Assembly (NCBI GenBank): GCA_038049695.1
Contig: CP142452.1
Coordinates: 75,214,501 to 75,278,500, forward strand
DNA from: Cinnamomum chago
Lineage: Eukaryota; Streptophyta; Magnoliopsida; Laurales; Lauraceae
Length of the DNA: 64,000 nt
Direction of reading: 5' to 3'
Shown here: positions 12,123-25,900 of the stretch, piece after piece
Numbering within the stretch: position 1 is the first letter of the stretch
How the letters are laid out: every line of letters begins with the position of its first letter
Program-made: the position numbers and the translations under genes
Notes under the pieces: generated by a model
Seen by the model: only the letters and a program-made list of their open reading frames with translations
The model's database searches: none
What the model was told of the DNA's origin: nothing

Positions 12123-13266
12123 GGTGCCGTGCCAGCAATGCTCCAACCCACCCAAGACTATGTGCCCTACATGCTTCCCATCACAACAGGGGCCCGCATA
12201 ATGGACGGTGAGATTGCCCTAACTGTGACAGCTGTTGCAAGTGGTAATGGATAGTGTGGGTGTATAGTTGCGAAGTGTGACTAAATGTATTGCTAGGTTT
12301 AGTATTGGCTGAGAAGGATACTTATCTACGAGATGCTATTTTTGCACACTAAGTTTATTGCAGAAGATTTTATAGATCTTGGAGAAAGAAATAGGGATAG
12401 TGTCGGCCGTTGATCTTTTATATCGGATAAACTAGTATTAACTTCAAGCTAGGCAGGTTTGATGTTCAATACTATTCATCAGATGAACCCTAACCTAGAT
12501 AACATATGTCCACATTTATTGTTCATTTTAATTTGTGGACCGTCTGCTTCCATTGTGATCAAAATCAATTTCTGCACTCCTTATCTAAATTAGTCCCTCT
12601 ATTGATATGGCACTTTCCTAAAATAAGTCCTACAACTTTTTAGAGCTGTCAACGCTTGATTTGTGCGTCCCCCAATGGTCCATCTTTGTTAAATCCAATG
12701 TGTCACATTTATAACCCTCTTTTGAGTTAGCACAATTTGAAAAATGATACGATGCCTTATATCATTACCCTCTATTTTACATCCCACCTGGTCCATTACA
12801 GCCATGCCTGAATACCCATTTATTCAAATCTGATATATAAATAGATGTAAAAATATCTAATAATAATTATACTGATAAGGAGGATGATGATGATGATGAT
12901 GATAGTAATGCGCTCTTATCTTTCTAGTAAATTAAACTGACATTTCTTGCCTACCTAGGGAAGGGGTTGAAAAGGGCTACTCTTGGATACGAGGCACACC
13001 AAATTTCAGATTGAAAGGCCCTAAATTGATCAAGATATGCCCATCCTTTAATCCTCTTGTTATATGCATTACCCCTCTATGTTACATCCCACCTGGTCCA
13101 TTGTGGACATGCCTGAATACCCATTCATTCAAATGTGGTATATAAATAGATGAAAGAATATCTAATAATTTATTATAATAATAATGATAGTAAACCAATT
13201 TATGTACTTGTATTATATATCTTGGCAATGGCAAGATTGCCGGCCATTTGTTGTCTTCCCAAGGAA

Positions 13267-13292
13267 GGGGGGGGGGGGGGGGGGAGGGGGGG
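13267..13292. repeat. Poly(G) tract
   Basis: Eighteen consecutive G, one A, then seven G. Block A has no such run at the matching place (near 1621), so the tract expanded after duplication or was lost there. It could form a G-quadruplex, and it is also a place where assemblies err. Confidence 0.9.
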
Positions 13293-13809
13293 AGAAGGGC
13301 TATTCTAGGATAGGAAGCATGCAAAATTTCAGATCCTAAAGGATCTAAAATGATTAAGATATGCTCCTCCTTTCATCCTCCCTCTATGTCACATCTCACC
13401 TGGTCCATTATGACCATGCCTGAATAACCATTCATTCAAATGTGATATATAAATAGATGAGAGAATATCTAATGATTTATTATAATGATAATGTTGATAA
13501 TGATAGTAAACCAATTTAAGCACTTGTATTATCTTGTCAAGATTGCCTTTTGTTGCCTTCCCAATGAAGGGTGGAAAAAGGGTTATTCTTGGATAGGAGG
13601 CACACCAAATATCAAATCCAAAGGATTTGAAATGATTGAGATATACGAACCTCCCTTCATTCCCAACCCAAATGCATAGTTTTAAAAGTTGGTAGGTAAA
13701 ATCCAATGGTGAGGATTGGAAGTGAGCTCTTGCATAGTAGCTCATTTGAGGATTGGTGCTCAGGTGATTAAAGTTTCCAATTTATGTATAAGATTTAAAT
13801 TATTATGTA

Positions 13810-15380
13810 TTATATATATTAAAGCAAATGGGGAGGATGGGTGCCACGTAATCAGTAGGTGAGTTCTCCTTTAAGAAAAATACTTATAAAATCACACAAA
13901 GCTTTAGCTTTAATGTGGGCCACTCCAAATCCCTCCCTCTAATACTTCCCTAAAATCTCATTCTAATATTTCCTGAAATCTCTCATCTTCTTAATAGGAT
14001 TGAATAACTGTTCAATAGGGCTCATATCTCAATAGTTGTGAAACCTTATCACTTCATCTATATTTTCATAACTTTTCTCTTAATCATCTCTCTCCCTAAA
14101 ATCTCTACGATTTGGGTAATCATCTTGTGGATAGGATTGAATAACTTATTTCATTTTTTTATAAAAAAAATAATAATAATTACTCCGTGGGTCTTTCAAA
14201 TATTTCAACCATTAGTCCCAAAATCTATCAAGAACCGTTGGATTGATCACGAGAATTTTATGGCCCATTGATGGACGGAAGTTCGTTATGTTGATGCAAG
14301 CTGTGAGACCATGATTTTGTGTAGTCTACTCTCACAAAAAGGAACGAAGCTATCAAAACAAGAAGCTTGGATTGGATATCAAGCTGAGGAGCTCACCAAG
14401 CAATGTCGTCAAATTAGTAACCTTCCACACTCTCAAAGGTATAGTTCGGGTTAATATTTATGTACAATCCAAACCGTTTAAGTTATGTATCCCACTCTCA
14501 ATCGAGAATGACTTGAAAAAGGAAGGAAGTGGATGGGCCGTTCGGGGCCGAAATAAATCAAAGGCTAAGCCTGGTTAATTTAGTTTGTGGGGGCCTAATA
14601 TTCATCCTAGGACAGTTCACAGGTCTGAAACTGAGGCCTTAGTCCAACTCATTTACAAACTAGATACCCTCTTTTGTATTAAGATGTTGGGTGATGCCAA
14701 GCAACCCCCATGCCACCCACACCAACACATACGCAAAGCTACACTAATTAATAAAAAATCTAATAAATGTTTGCCACTACATATTCAAACAAATTTTGAA
14801 TTTATAAGTAGAAATTAAGGGTCAAAGAAATCTAATCAAATCATCGCAACTAATTATTATGTAAGAATCAAAATTCAATCAAATGTGGGTACAATACAAC
14901 TGAGATTGTACATAAGATCTCAGATAATGTTTGTGGGAATTGTTAGTTTTTTTTTTCTTTTTTCTAAGACGCGACAATCATATTATTATCCATTATATTG
15001 GGCATTTTCATTCCTTTGAATTTTTTGGATTTTTTTTTTCAAAGAGATTATAATCATATTTTGTGAATTTCATTGGGGTTTTCTTATACATTATTTTTTT
15101 TTTCAAGGAGAGCAAGGTCTTATTTTTATTAATTTGTTAGGGTTTTTTTCCCAAATCCGCTAGCATATGGTTTTTCTTTATGTTTCTATGGATTTTCTTT
15201 TAAAAAATAAATATATTATTTTTAGTAGATTTTATAATCCATCATGATATAATTCCTTTCATCTATTCTTTATAATATATTATTTTAGATTTACTTTTCA
15301 TTAATTATTTTAAAAACTCTTAAATTTTTATATATCTTCAATTTTGGCCCCGGGCTTAGCTGACGGGGCTTTGATGCTAG
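13810..15380 (+). mobile_element. Non-autonomous Helitron (1571 bp)
   Basis: The element starts TTATATATATTAAAGC (plant Helitrons usually start TCTATATATTAAAG) and ends TTTGATGCTAG, a CTRR end. A hairpin, GCCCCG at 15347-15352 pairing with CGGGGC at 15364-15369, ends 11 nt before the terminus. It lies between host A (13809) and T (15381), with no target duplication, as Helitrons do. Block A preserves the empty site at 2130/2131, fixing both ends to the base. No Rep/helicase frame is visible. The interior has short open frames that I do not recognise, possibly captured host sequence. Confidence 0.93.
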
Positions 15381-15972
15381 TTTTTAAGTATTATAATGCT
15401 CTTGTACATCCTTACAGTGAGAACTTTGAGCAAAGCCACCTCCTGATCCATCTGAACCGTTCACACATATTGGTACTCCCTTGTCAATCATTGAATGGGG
15501 TTTGCACCCACTGAATGGACTAGATCATTGGATCAAAGGTCAATTTATTTCATTTAATATAAAGCTGTTAAACTTGTGGGCCATTGATCATGGGGTTGAC
15601 TCCTTTTTTCATATCTGTGTCCATCATGAGTGGATATTTCCATCCTCCTTGTTAACTATAATTGGGTAGATGGTCTGGGTCCAAGGTCATTGGTTCCAGA
15701 TCTGTTTTTTGCCACTTTAGTTTGCGGGCAACCAACAATCGATACAATTTTTAATAAAAATGTTCAAAATTGATTACTTCAACTCAATGAAAGAATATAG
15801 AGCACAACTTCAATAATTTTTATTCTGTATTTTATTACTAGGTTTTATGGTCTTTTAGGCGTTTAGAGCACAACTAAATTATAATTACTCATCCAACTGA
15901 GCAATAGAGCACAACTAAACCAGATGCATCATGTGTGTACAAGCAGAAATTAGATAAAAGGAAGAAAGTTAT

Positions 15973-16130
15973 GAAGCAGAAATACCACCTACCATATGAA
16001 TGCGCGCTTTCCTATGAATGGAAAGAACTGGAAGCAATGAAGATTGTTGATGCACATTTTCATTTCATTCTGTAAAGCAAGAGAACTTCTATAGTACAAA
16101 ATAATTCTATAACCCATCTTCGTTCATAGC
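15973..16130. repeat. p115 intron-13-like remnant
   Basis: Matches 27466-27615 in intron 13 of the p115 gene, in the same orientation (shared landmarks: ATACCACCT, GCAATGAAGAT, AAAGCAAGA). Together with the fragment ending at 5128, which matches the adjoining part of the same intron, it looks like a remnant of another copy of the p115-derived fragment. Confidence 0.7.
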
Positions 16131-16506
16131 TTCTGCACTTCTCTAATGCTACCAATAATATTATCTAATACATTTATAATCCATCTTTTATCATAGCTTC
16201 TCCATATTATTTCCAAAACATAGCTATCCATCTACCCACTACATGCTCGTGTTGCCAATGAAAACGAAATATATTCCATTGTAGCCAAGTTTTACTTTTT
16301 TTTTATTATTAAATTCAAACGTAGATAATGGTCTGACTAGTGTAAAATTGGAAATGGTGCTAAAACCATGGAGCATAACTATAAGCGTGTTTTTAAAAAA
16401 AAAACAAAGTACCAGCAAGTACACCCAAAGGCATCCTGGAAGCAAATATTATACGCATGATGAAGCCTTTTGTAGGCATTTCCAAAACAGCTGGTTTATG
16501 TTACTG

Positions 16507-16512
16507 TTTATT
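16507..16512 (-). terminator. Candidate poly(A) signal of the p115 gene
   Basis: AATAAA on the minus strand about 425 nt past the p115 stop codon. Plant signals are degenerate, so this is only a candidate. Confidence 0.3.
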
Positions 16513-16935
16513 TTACCTGTAACAGTGTACCCAAAGATGGGAGAGGTGTGCATGAATGTGCAGATCACACTCAAGTCAGCATGTCAAGATCAGTTGAGGC
16601 GAAAGCAATGCATCTGCACCTGCCCAATCCTTATTATGTAAATCTCATTCTAAAAATAAATAAAAAAATCTCTTTTCACCTCTTCCAAACAATCCCTCAG
16701 TTATTACTCCACTAGTAACAATTTAAAAATTATAATTAATCCTTAAAAAAGATTCAGGTCATAGAGGTTCCAATTGTCTTTTTAACTTAGAATGTCACAG
16801 AATTTGAAACAGTTATAATCACAGCATACATTCGAATATACAGGGACATCTGACCAAAGCCAAACCCAAACCCAATGAGAACTTGTATTATGGAAGAGTC
16901 ATAATGGGCGGAAATTAGATGCCAATACAATGAAT

Positions 16936-19900
16936 TCAATGTCCCTCTTCCTGTTCCTCTTCATCTTCTTCTTCTTCTTCCGGCAGTCCAGTATCATCTC
17001 CAATCCCTTCAAGAAGCAAGTTGACGTCCTCACCCAATTCTGCCAACCTGGTGCTCAGCTTTTCAACCTTACTCTGCTCTTGCCCCAGACAGATAAGAAG
17101 ATCACTCAACTCAGCCTCACTCTCTTTTTGAGCTTCTTCCCTTGCCTCTGCCCTTACTGCTTCCAGGTCCTGATGGAGCCCAGCACCACCCTTTCTCAGT
17201 GCCTTTACCTCTGAATCCAGATGGTAATTGGCCTGCTCTAGACTATTGTAGGCATCTGATAAACTCTTCAGATCGGACTCAATCTTACTCGCTAAGTTCC
17301 TGTACATTGATGCTTCAGCTTCAACCTTGGCTTTCTCTGATTTGAGTGTCTCTATGCGCTGCATTGCTTCTTGGAGGTCTCGCCGGAGGGTCTCAGATTG
17401 AACTCTTTCTCGGCCACTGTTTGTTTTCTGGTCAGAAATTGAATCACCGCCTCCTCCCACCTTTGCCAAGTCCTCAGCTAAACTTGCATTTCGGCCAAGG
17501 AGATCCTTACAAAATATCAACACCAAACAGTTCGTGCAGTATGTCAGTTTAATGTGTTAGATGTGTAGATGCCCACATGCATCTGTATGCCTATGTGGGT
17601 GCATGTTGCATTTCAGCATTTTATTACCATGCATCTGTGCATTAATCACATGTATAAATTATGATAATACTAACATCATAATAATAAATTGATAATGAAC
17701 CAGAGGAGTTATATGTGTGGGAGTCTATCATTCTACAAATTTTGCTGAGGTTGAAAATTCCATTCCAGGCCCCAACACATCTAACACAAGGCACTGGCTG
17801 GACAGGCCCCAACACAGATGAGGATGCCGCACACATGTTGGAAGGAAACATATGGGGATCCTCCTCCAATCTTTCGCCAATCTTCATAAATATCAACTCT
17901 TCTATTTTTTTTATTTGTTTTTTTTCACTATAAACCATCTATTGCAGACGACTAAGCCAGCAGGTGAAATAGTCTATTATCCTAGGGGTTTTCAGGGCAT
18001 CCCCCACCCACAGTTGGAGCCAATCAAATAAATGGTCCAGGCACTGAACCAACAAAACTACTGAATTAGTTGCCTGAGTGAACTCCACATTTGGTGAGAC
18101 ATGAGAAGGATCCCACAATTCCAGTAGCCAAGACCAGGTCCAGATCCAGAACAGTGGAGAACCTACACAAGGTAGACAACAGCCACACCTCCCCTCTATT
18201 CGCAGAAAGCCAACAGGTATAGAAGATACAAAGAAATTAATCATATTAGCAAAAAAGAAAAGAAAAGAAATTAATCGACATACTTTTGGGTTTGGGGTTT
18301 CTAGTTACTTAAAAGTGGTGCATGAGGGGGAAAAGGAAAAAAAAAATCTGGAAACTTGTGTTGGTGTGGGCGTAACAACATGCAATTCAAGCCGGATTTG
18401 TTAGATGTGTGCCCAGGTTGGTGTGCTGGAGTTGCACCCCATTAACAACAAAAAGATCATGGCCTATGATGCCTAGATACAGCATGGATAAGAGAGGGAC
18501 ACACCACATAATGGCAGTAACACGGATTTTACACTAAAAAGTTAAGTATCAGATAAGATACAACCAGATACATTTGCCCATTTTAAAGTTATCCCTGCAT
18601 CATAGATCACGGCCCAAAAGAATAAATCTTGGTATGTTTAGTGATTGCGAGATTCAAAAGCTTAAGAAGCACATTAAGTAATAAGCACAATATTCATTCA
18701 ACAATGAACTGAAACAACCTTACACTTCAAAATTAGTTTAAAAAAATCTACCCAAAAAAAATATATAAAATTCCACAGAAGATATGGAAAAGCTCACCTG
18801 CATCTCATAACACTGCTTCTCCAGAAATGACTTAAGCCTCTTTATATAATCCCTGTCACTCTCCTCATCCTTCTGTTCCAACTCTGCCGGTACCACTGTC
18901 ACCTTGCTCTTCGGATGGCTGAAAACTTCCACAATGCTTTCTCTAATATCCACCTCTAGCCTTCTCACGAAATTAACAAACTGAGAATCAAAAACCAATG
19001 TGAGGACTGGATTCTCTTCCTTCTGGTTAATTCCATCATTCTCAACATTATCTTCAATCTCGTTCATACTAGCAGCATTGGATCTTTTCAATGGCTTATG
19101 ATTTTGCGCTGACATCATAGCATTGAGAGTAATGCTCTTCTGCATCTCATCAAATCTTAGAAAATATGTGGAAAGCCCAATCTTCTGGCTAATTGCATCA
19201 ACAATGGAAAATGCATCTCTACCATTGTTGCTGGATCTATTGTTATAGAGAACACACTCACCCAAAACTAGAGCAGCTAACCCCCGTACACATACATTTG
19301 CAGATGAGCTTGACAACAACTCTAGCAGATAAGGAAGGTGTGCCGGTGAATCCAGAAAGGAATCCACTGCACTTGGGCAGTCTCCCAACCATATGACAAG
19401 CAATCGTAGAATAATAGGTTGTATATACGAAGTTCCATCAAAAAATCTTTCTTCTTCATCATCATCGTATTTTTTTTTCATGGAAGCTGCAAGAGCCAAG
19501 TACTTCACAATCCGGTGCATAAGTGGCTCTGGGGGCCCAAAGGATGGCACTGAAGCCTCAAGTTCAACTCGCAAAGCCTGTGAAAAAAGTAGACAAAAAA
19601 AATAAAATAAAATAAAAGCACAATCAGATTCTGAACATCCCGATAATATGATAGGTTATGAGGCATGGGGCCAGATCCAGTGTGCATCAAGGATGCTAAT
19701 TTATGAGACATGTGGCCAGATCCAGAGCACATTGAAGGTCCTATAATCCATAAGATAGGTTAATGTTGAACAATAAGGACCAACTGGCAGACAACCTCAA
19801 GTAAGGGCAAACTGTCAAGATTGCAGTAATTAGCTATCTGAAACCAATTGATCTATAGACTTTTTTCCTGGACCACAGCTGAACATCTCTTGACTTTCAA

Positions 19901-22900
19901 ATAATGGATGATGGATGAGAGTTGTGAATTAATTACAAAATGTATGATCAATGGCCCATTTAAGACTTAAGAGGTGGCTGTTACATATACAGTCGAGATC
20001 CATTGCCAAGGATCATGGATGATAGTTTCCGAATTGATGCATAAACCAAATGGCACTCAACACACATGGGAGTTTAACTCTAGGATGAATAAAATAATTC
20101 ATTAGACAGGAAGTAAAATTAAATAAAAGTATGTGTTCATTTCAGTAATCTAAGTTTCCAGAAACTTGAACAAAAAACTAACCCTAGGGTTGCATCATGT
20201 GTCTGCCAAGAAGGCATATGGCCTACAGCATTGCATGTTTACCAAACACATGGCCAAACCTAGAAACAGCATTATGTTGGCAATCTAACCATTCTGCTAG
20301 CTTAAGATGGTCTAAAAGCCCTGTCTTCAGTGTACCATGTTCAAAGGCATCTCCTTCAGTCATTTTCATGCACATACAGGAAAAGGCACAGAAAATATAG
20401 AATGAAAGGACACAGTTTGCATACAGACCCGTTCCTTGCAGTGGATATTGTCCTTGAGTATGTGGGAAAGAACACTGGCAGCCCTGCAACAAGTCTACAA
20501 TCAAAATCTTGAGCCAGTTAGTTGCTACACTTGTAATAAGCGTCTGTATAGGTACGTTAGAGAACTCAGATAGATGGAAAAATTCCAGCACACAATGTGG
20601 ACCAACTGACATTAAAACAAATTTAAGAAACTGTAATATCTTGAGTTATCTGGCCCCCAGGATCAAGTACCCTTTGTTGATTTCTTATTATGGAATTAGT
20701 AGTGTTTCACGTGAATGGGTTTTTTTGGAAAGGAGAGGAGTTGTATAACAACTCTAAATAGGAAGTTTGAGATGGCTAGGACTCTGTCTCCTCTTTATGT
20801 GTGTGTATATATATATAATCAACGAGACCTTCCCTGTAATCTATACTTCTTTGTTTTGAGAGAAATCCGAGAGAGAACTTGATCATTGGAATCCTGGGGA
20901 AGAAGAGGAAGGTCAATGACGGATGTCCTATTCGCACCTGCACATTGCAAACGCAACGATCACGTACCAGAGGTGAGTGGATCTTCCTAGTTAACTAGTT
21001 GATCAATTAAGATGATAGATATTGTGATGTGATTTGGATATTCTGCATTAAGAAGATCTGTTGGTCAAGGAATCATATGTTATGGATATTATGTATTAAA
21101 AGATCTGTTGAATCTCATGTTAATAGATAGGGGAATGATATTAGTAGATTGGGATGCAGGTATATGGAACAGGTTTGAAAATCTGATGGAAACAGAGACT
21201 GTCGTTGAGTGGTATTTTGACACTGAAGGGCTGTGGGACCCCATGGGCCACTAAGTGGGAAATCTAGACCATGGATCCAGAGGGGGGCCCATGATCGACC
21301 CACAAGAACCTGGACCCATGAAGAGTGGACCCCATCTGGGCCCTCATCCAATTGGTATTATGAAATAGAGGTGACTGTTGCAGGATTTCATAACTCCTTG
21401 TCGTCAAGCCTTCTGGGACCCACCTGGACACTTGATTGGAAATCAGCTCCGGTCATCAAGTGGGGGACCCATGGTCGACCATAGGGAACTAGGTCATCTT
21501 GGGTTTGGACCAGTGGGTCCCACTGTCGAACAGACTCAAAGAGTCCCAGGCGTGAATATGATGGAAAAAGGGCGGACTGTTGACATGAGTTGGGGGACCC
21601 ATCAGTGGACCTGATCATTGATCAGTACCCCACATATTGAAGGGGTCCAGGGACAACCTGGTTGGTGGTGGTCCCATGTGGAGTAGGCCCCATATGCCCC
21701 ACCATCCAATAAACTCAATTTCAGGTAGCGTGAGGGCTTATCTTTGGGTTATTTCTTTATTAATAGGACTGTGGGGCCCAGAAGGACTAATTAATGTTAA
21801 ATCTGAACCATGTGTATTCATGTGGGGCCCTGGGCAACCCTAGGGAGCAGACCTGATCATACCTTAAGTCAGTGGGACCCACAGCATCTCAAGCCAAGAT
21901 GTTTCTGGCGTGAATTACTATTTCTTTATGTCTCTGTGTATGTAGTAGAAGTCTGAAAGGAGTCTGTAATTGGAGACAGCCTTGGACTTTGGGTACCACT
22001 ACAATTTATCCATATTCTTAGATAAGTTGAAGTTTTAGGAGGATTATGATAATTTTATGGATTGTTTTATTTGCTGATATTGTGTACTGTCTTGTTTATA
22101 ATTAAGTGGGCCGCCCTACGCTTATCACCACCAGTCATGACTAGAGGTGGGGCAGCGACATGTAAATTGTGCAAGGGGCTGGCCCACACTGTTGATTTGT
22201 GTAGGTTATGGATAGTTGATTGAATTCTGGTTATTGTAATGTTATGACATGTCTAGAAAGGTGAACATGGTAATGAAATGTTGCACACTGGATCCTATAT
22301 GTGGATGTTGGACCTGTGTCCGGATGATTGATGGCCATTGTGTTGGTTGGTCCTTAATGGACGTGAATGACCATTGTGTTGGCTGGTCCTTAGTGGACGT
22401 GTCTGATGAGATATGGTCATGGTGACCGGTATACATGTATATGATAGGCCCTTGAGGCGTGGTAACGTGCATGGGCACGGATTTGTATATGGATGTACTT
22501 TTAATGATAATTGATCTATTGATTCAGATTTGTTGATTATGTGATATTGTGTTGTATGCGGCTTGTGTAATTAGGAAAATTCATTCACCAGTAGTATTGA
22601 TGTTGTGTTGCCCCTTCAGGTAATCATATTGTGGGTGGGCCAGAGCGGAATGACGATCAGCATGTAGATTTCGGCATGCGTAGCTGAAGGGATAGAACGA
22701 AAAAAGCTTAAATAGTTGATGGAATCATTAGTCCTTGTCTAGGAAAAGTGATTTAATGTTTAAAGCACATTATTAAATTGAGTCAAGAAATAATAAGTTT
22801 GATTACTTAGAGACTATTTGATATTTATAATTGGAATTATAATTTGAACTAAATGCCTAATTCCTTGTGAAACTTATTTGATGAATGCATGGTGAATATT

Positions 22901-25900
22901 GCTAACTAATCACGATCCGGATATCCGACAGGGCCCCGGAATTTGGGTTGTGACAGAAACTGAATAAAAAATAAGTTAAAAAACTAACGCAATGCATCAA
23001 TCATGCAAGACAAATTGAACCTGTTCAAAACTTTACTTTTCAAACGAACTTGGGTACAAAAGGACTCCTAGCAGAATCAATTTTTTTTTTACTTCTTTTT
23101 TATTTATTTTTTTTGTAGACCAATAAATTCATAAGTGAAAATAAAATAGAAATTACGGATACTTCTGTGTATAAGCAGTTATTTGATCAGTAGCATCACA
23201 CGTTCCTTCTACATAAATGAGAATGATAAGCCTAAAAGTTTTCATTCAATTTCATGGGTCAACACAAAAAATTAAAGCCCTAAGCCTGAGAATGCATGAC
23301 TTCAAAAGATACCAGAAATTAATGCACAAAAGGAGGAAAAAAAAAACATAATGAGCTTTAATTTTTAAAATAAGAGGCAAAATAAAGAAATTCATTCAAA
23401 CTAGTGAATTAGAAAGCATGCTATGTTTAATTTAAATCATTTAATCAGCCTTACAGTTGCAAAAACGGCCATCATGTAGCCATCAAATCACCAGGCCCTA
23501 AGTTGGAAGAAATATTTCCAAAACTCCCGCCATTGGATGGCACGAGCTCCCATCATTCAATGCACATTTGTTCTTTTACACTAAATGCAAGTGATTGACA
23601 ATGAGTATCCATTTTTAAGGCTATTGATCAGAAGAATATAATCATCTAATAAGGAATATTATGGCAACGTTCTCCATGAACAGTCCCAAAATATGAATGG
23701 CTTACAACAGTAAAAGGGGGGGTAAATAAGTCATTCCTAATCTAAAGAACACCCCCTCCAAACTCATACCCACACCCATACATGCAAAGGGAGTGGATGA
23801 TGTGGAGAAAAGGATGGGAATCCATACATTGGAAACTATCACAAAGTTCAAATGGATTGGGAATCCATGGTGCTAAAATACTCATCTGATCATTTTCCCC
23901 ACCAGGGATTCCCCCAGTTTTCCACCCATCCAAATGACCCCAAAACCCGTTATAATAAAGAGTCAAACAAAACCACTTCTCATGAATACTCAAAGCCACT
24001 TCTCATGAACACTCGGATGTATTAAATCATACATATTTGACCACTCCAAGAACAGATAAGCCCTTTCCAGCATAATTTTTTAATGCCTAAATAATTGGGG
24101 GTGAAAACTTAAAACTGAGTATTACCTCAGGATCTCCATCAGACTCCCTATGAATAAGACCACGTAATAGCAAACTGCCATATCATAACAAAAGATAAGA
24201 AAGGAAAATTTATTCATGATAAAGAAAATCAGATAGGCAAACCATGAAAGTAAATACAGAGATATAAATAGATACTATAAAATAAAAGTCAGAAAGATTC
24301 AATTAGACTAAGTGAATTAGAATGTAAGTTTTTTTTCTCTTTCTACTCAATGGACCTTCCGAATGGTATGCTAACATCCTCCTCAAGTTTAGTATGGGAA
24401 GCTGAGACCGGCTGAGGTGTCATTGTGGATGCCAACATTTCTTGGCCATCTTTGTTGTTCTGCTAAATGCAAAGTGGAACCAATCAACAGATAATAAATC
24501 AAAGACGGAGAAAGATGGACATAAATATAATATATATATATAGAGAGGGCAACTATTTGAAATAAGGAATATGAAGGATATCAAAAAGCAAATGCCCATG
24601 CCAGCTTCAATTAAAACAGATCAACCCCCCTTTTTATGGCTCAAGACATAAACTTGCGATGCAGTCCAGTCACATGAATCTATCTCATACAGAGAAGTCC
24701 CACGAGGTCTACCCTTCCAGACAAGCGGGCTCCATCACTTAGTTACTTGTGTAAGTGACATGGGCAGCTCCACAAGTTCAGCTAGAAGTTCTTATGTATT
24801 CCAACTTTTTAAAGAATGTCAAAATTAAAAGTAGAGTTATCATAGTTAAACTAGAATGGAAGTGGAGGCATATTCTTTGTAAACATAAGGAGATGTTCAA
24901 GCGCCATTAGATAGAGGTGTATTATTTGACTTTTATACATTCAACTCAGATTACATGCTTTGTTTCTCCTATTGATGTCCGTTACAGTGGTGATAACACC
25001 ACTGGATTGTTGAAGAGCCTAAGCTTCAGCTTGGGCCACTATCAAGTGAACAAATCATTGCCAATATATAATAGAGAGGAGACGGCATATTATCCAACCT
25101 TTAAACAGCAAGGGTCCTTAAAGGACCCACAATCGAAAAAAATAACTCAAAAATTAATAAAAATGAATGGCAGTTAGTTTTGAATAGGGAAAGGGTAAGG
25201 GGCAAGGATCAAAATATAAATTACAGTAGGCGCATCAGCCGGTGGCCAACATGATATATATCGGTTGCGGCAATATGGATCAATTATCAATGTGAATTGA
25301 AATTGAGTTTAAAAAAAATCCGACAAATCCACATTAATGAAAAACGTTAAAATTTAATTCTTTTTAAATTAGTAACTAAGGTAGGCATACGAGACCCCCT
25401 CATTGTCATGTAGGTCCTGTATCGTTATATGATTATTTTTATAGCATTATTGGTTTATTTGTCCACATATATTCATGTTGATCAGCTATATTAAGTTAAA
25501 AAACTAAAAAAAAAAATGCTTATGATCAAATAGTTTTATAAAAATTTCATGACTATTATGCATGTTTAAAATCTAATAAGCAACTTACCAGCTACTACAA
25601 GGCACAAAGTATAAATGTATAATCATAAACCAGTCATCGAGATTAGAGATATCATGCACAGGTCTTGGATAGGCATATTGATTGTATGAGCCTAATTCAG
25701 ATGATTGTTGCTGCATTCATGCATGGTGACTTGGTGAGGGTGAGGATACAAATATTTCCCTTGTCTTCAATCACTCATTGATTAGTATCCTTCATATAGA
25801 CCACAGTAACCATGGCCCAACATTGTTGCGTGTTGCCCTCCAAGAGTCCAACATCTCCTGACTGTATGGGCCCATATCAGATGATACATATGAAGTGAGC

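Larger units (their letters stand above)
11690..15730. repeat. Segmental duplication block B (with Helitron insertion)
   Basis: Direct repeat of 1-2512, here including the intact MBD exon 1, its promoter region and the ~300-bp unit array (about 12800-13690). It is interrupted by the Helitron at 13810-15380 and has expanded a poly(G) tract. Similarity to block A ends near 15730. Confidence 0.85.

Noticed and set aside
20223-20612. 129-residue minus-strand open frame
   Set aside because: It overlaps p115 exon 17 (20494-20429) in a different frame; the spliced frame CCRAASVLSHILKDN is the real one.
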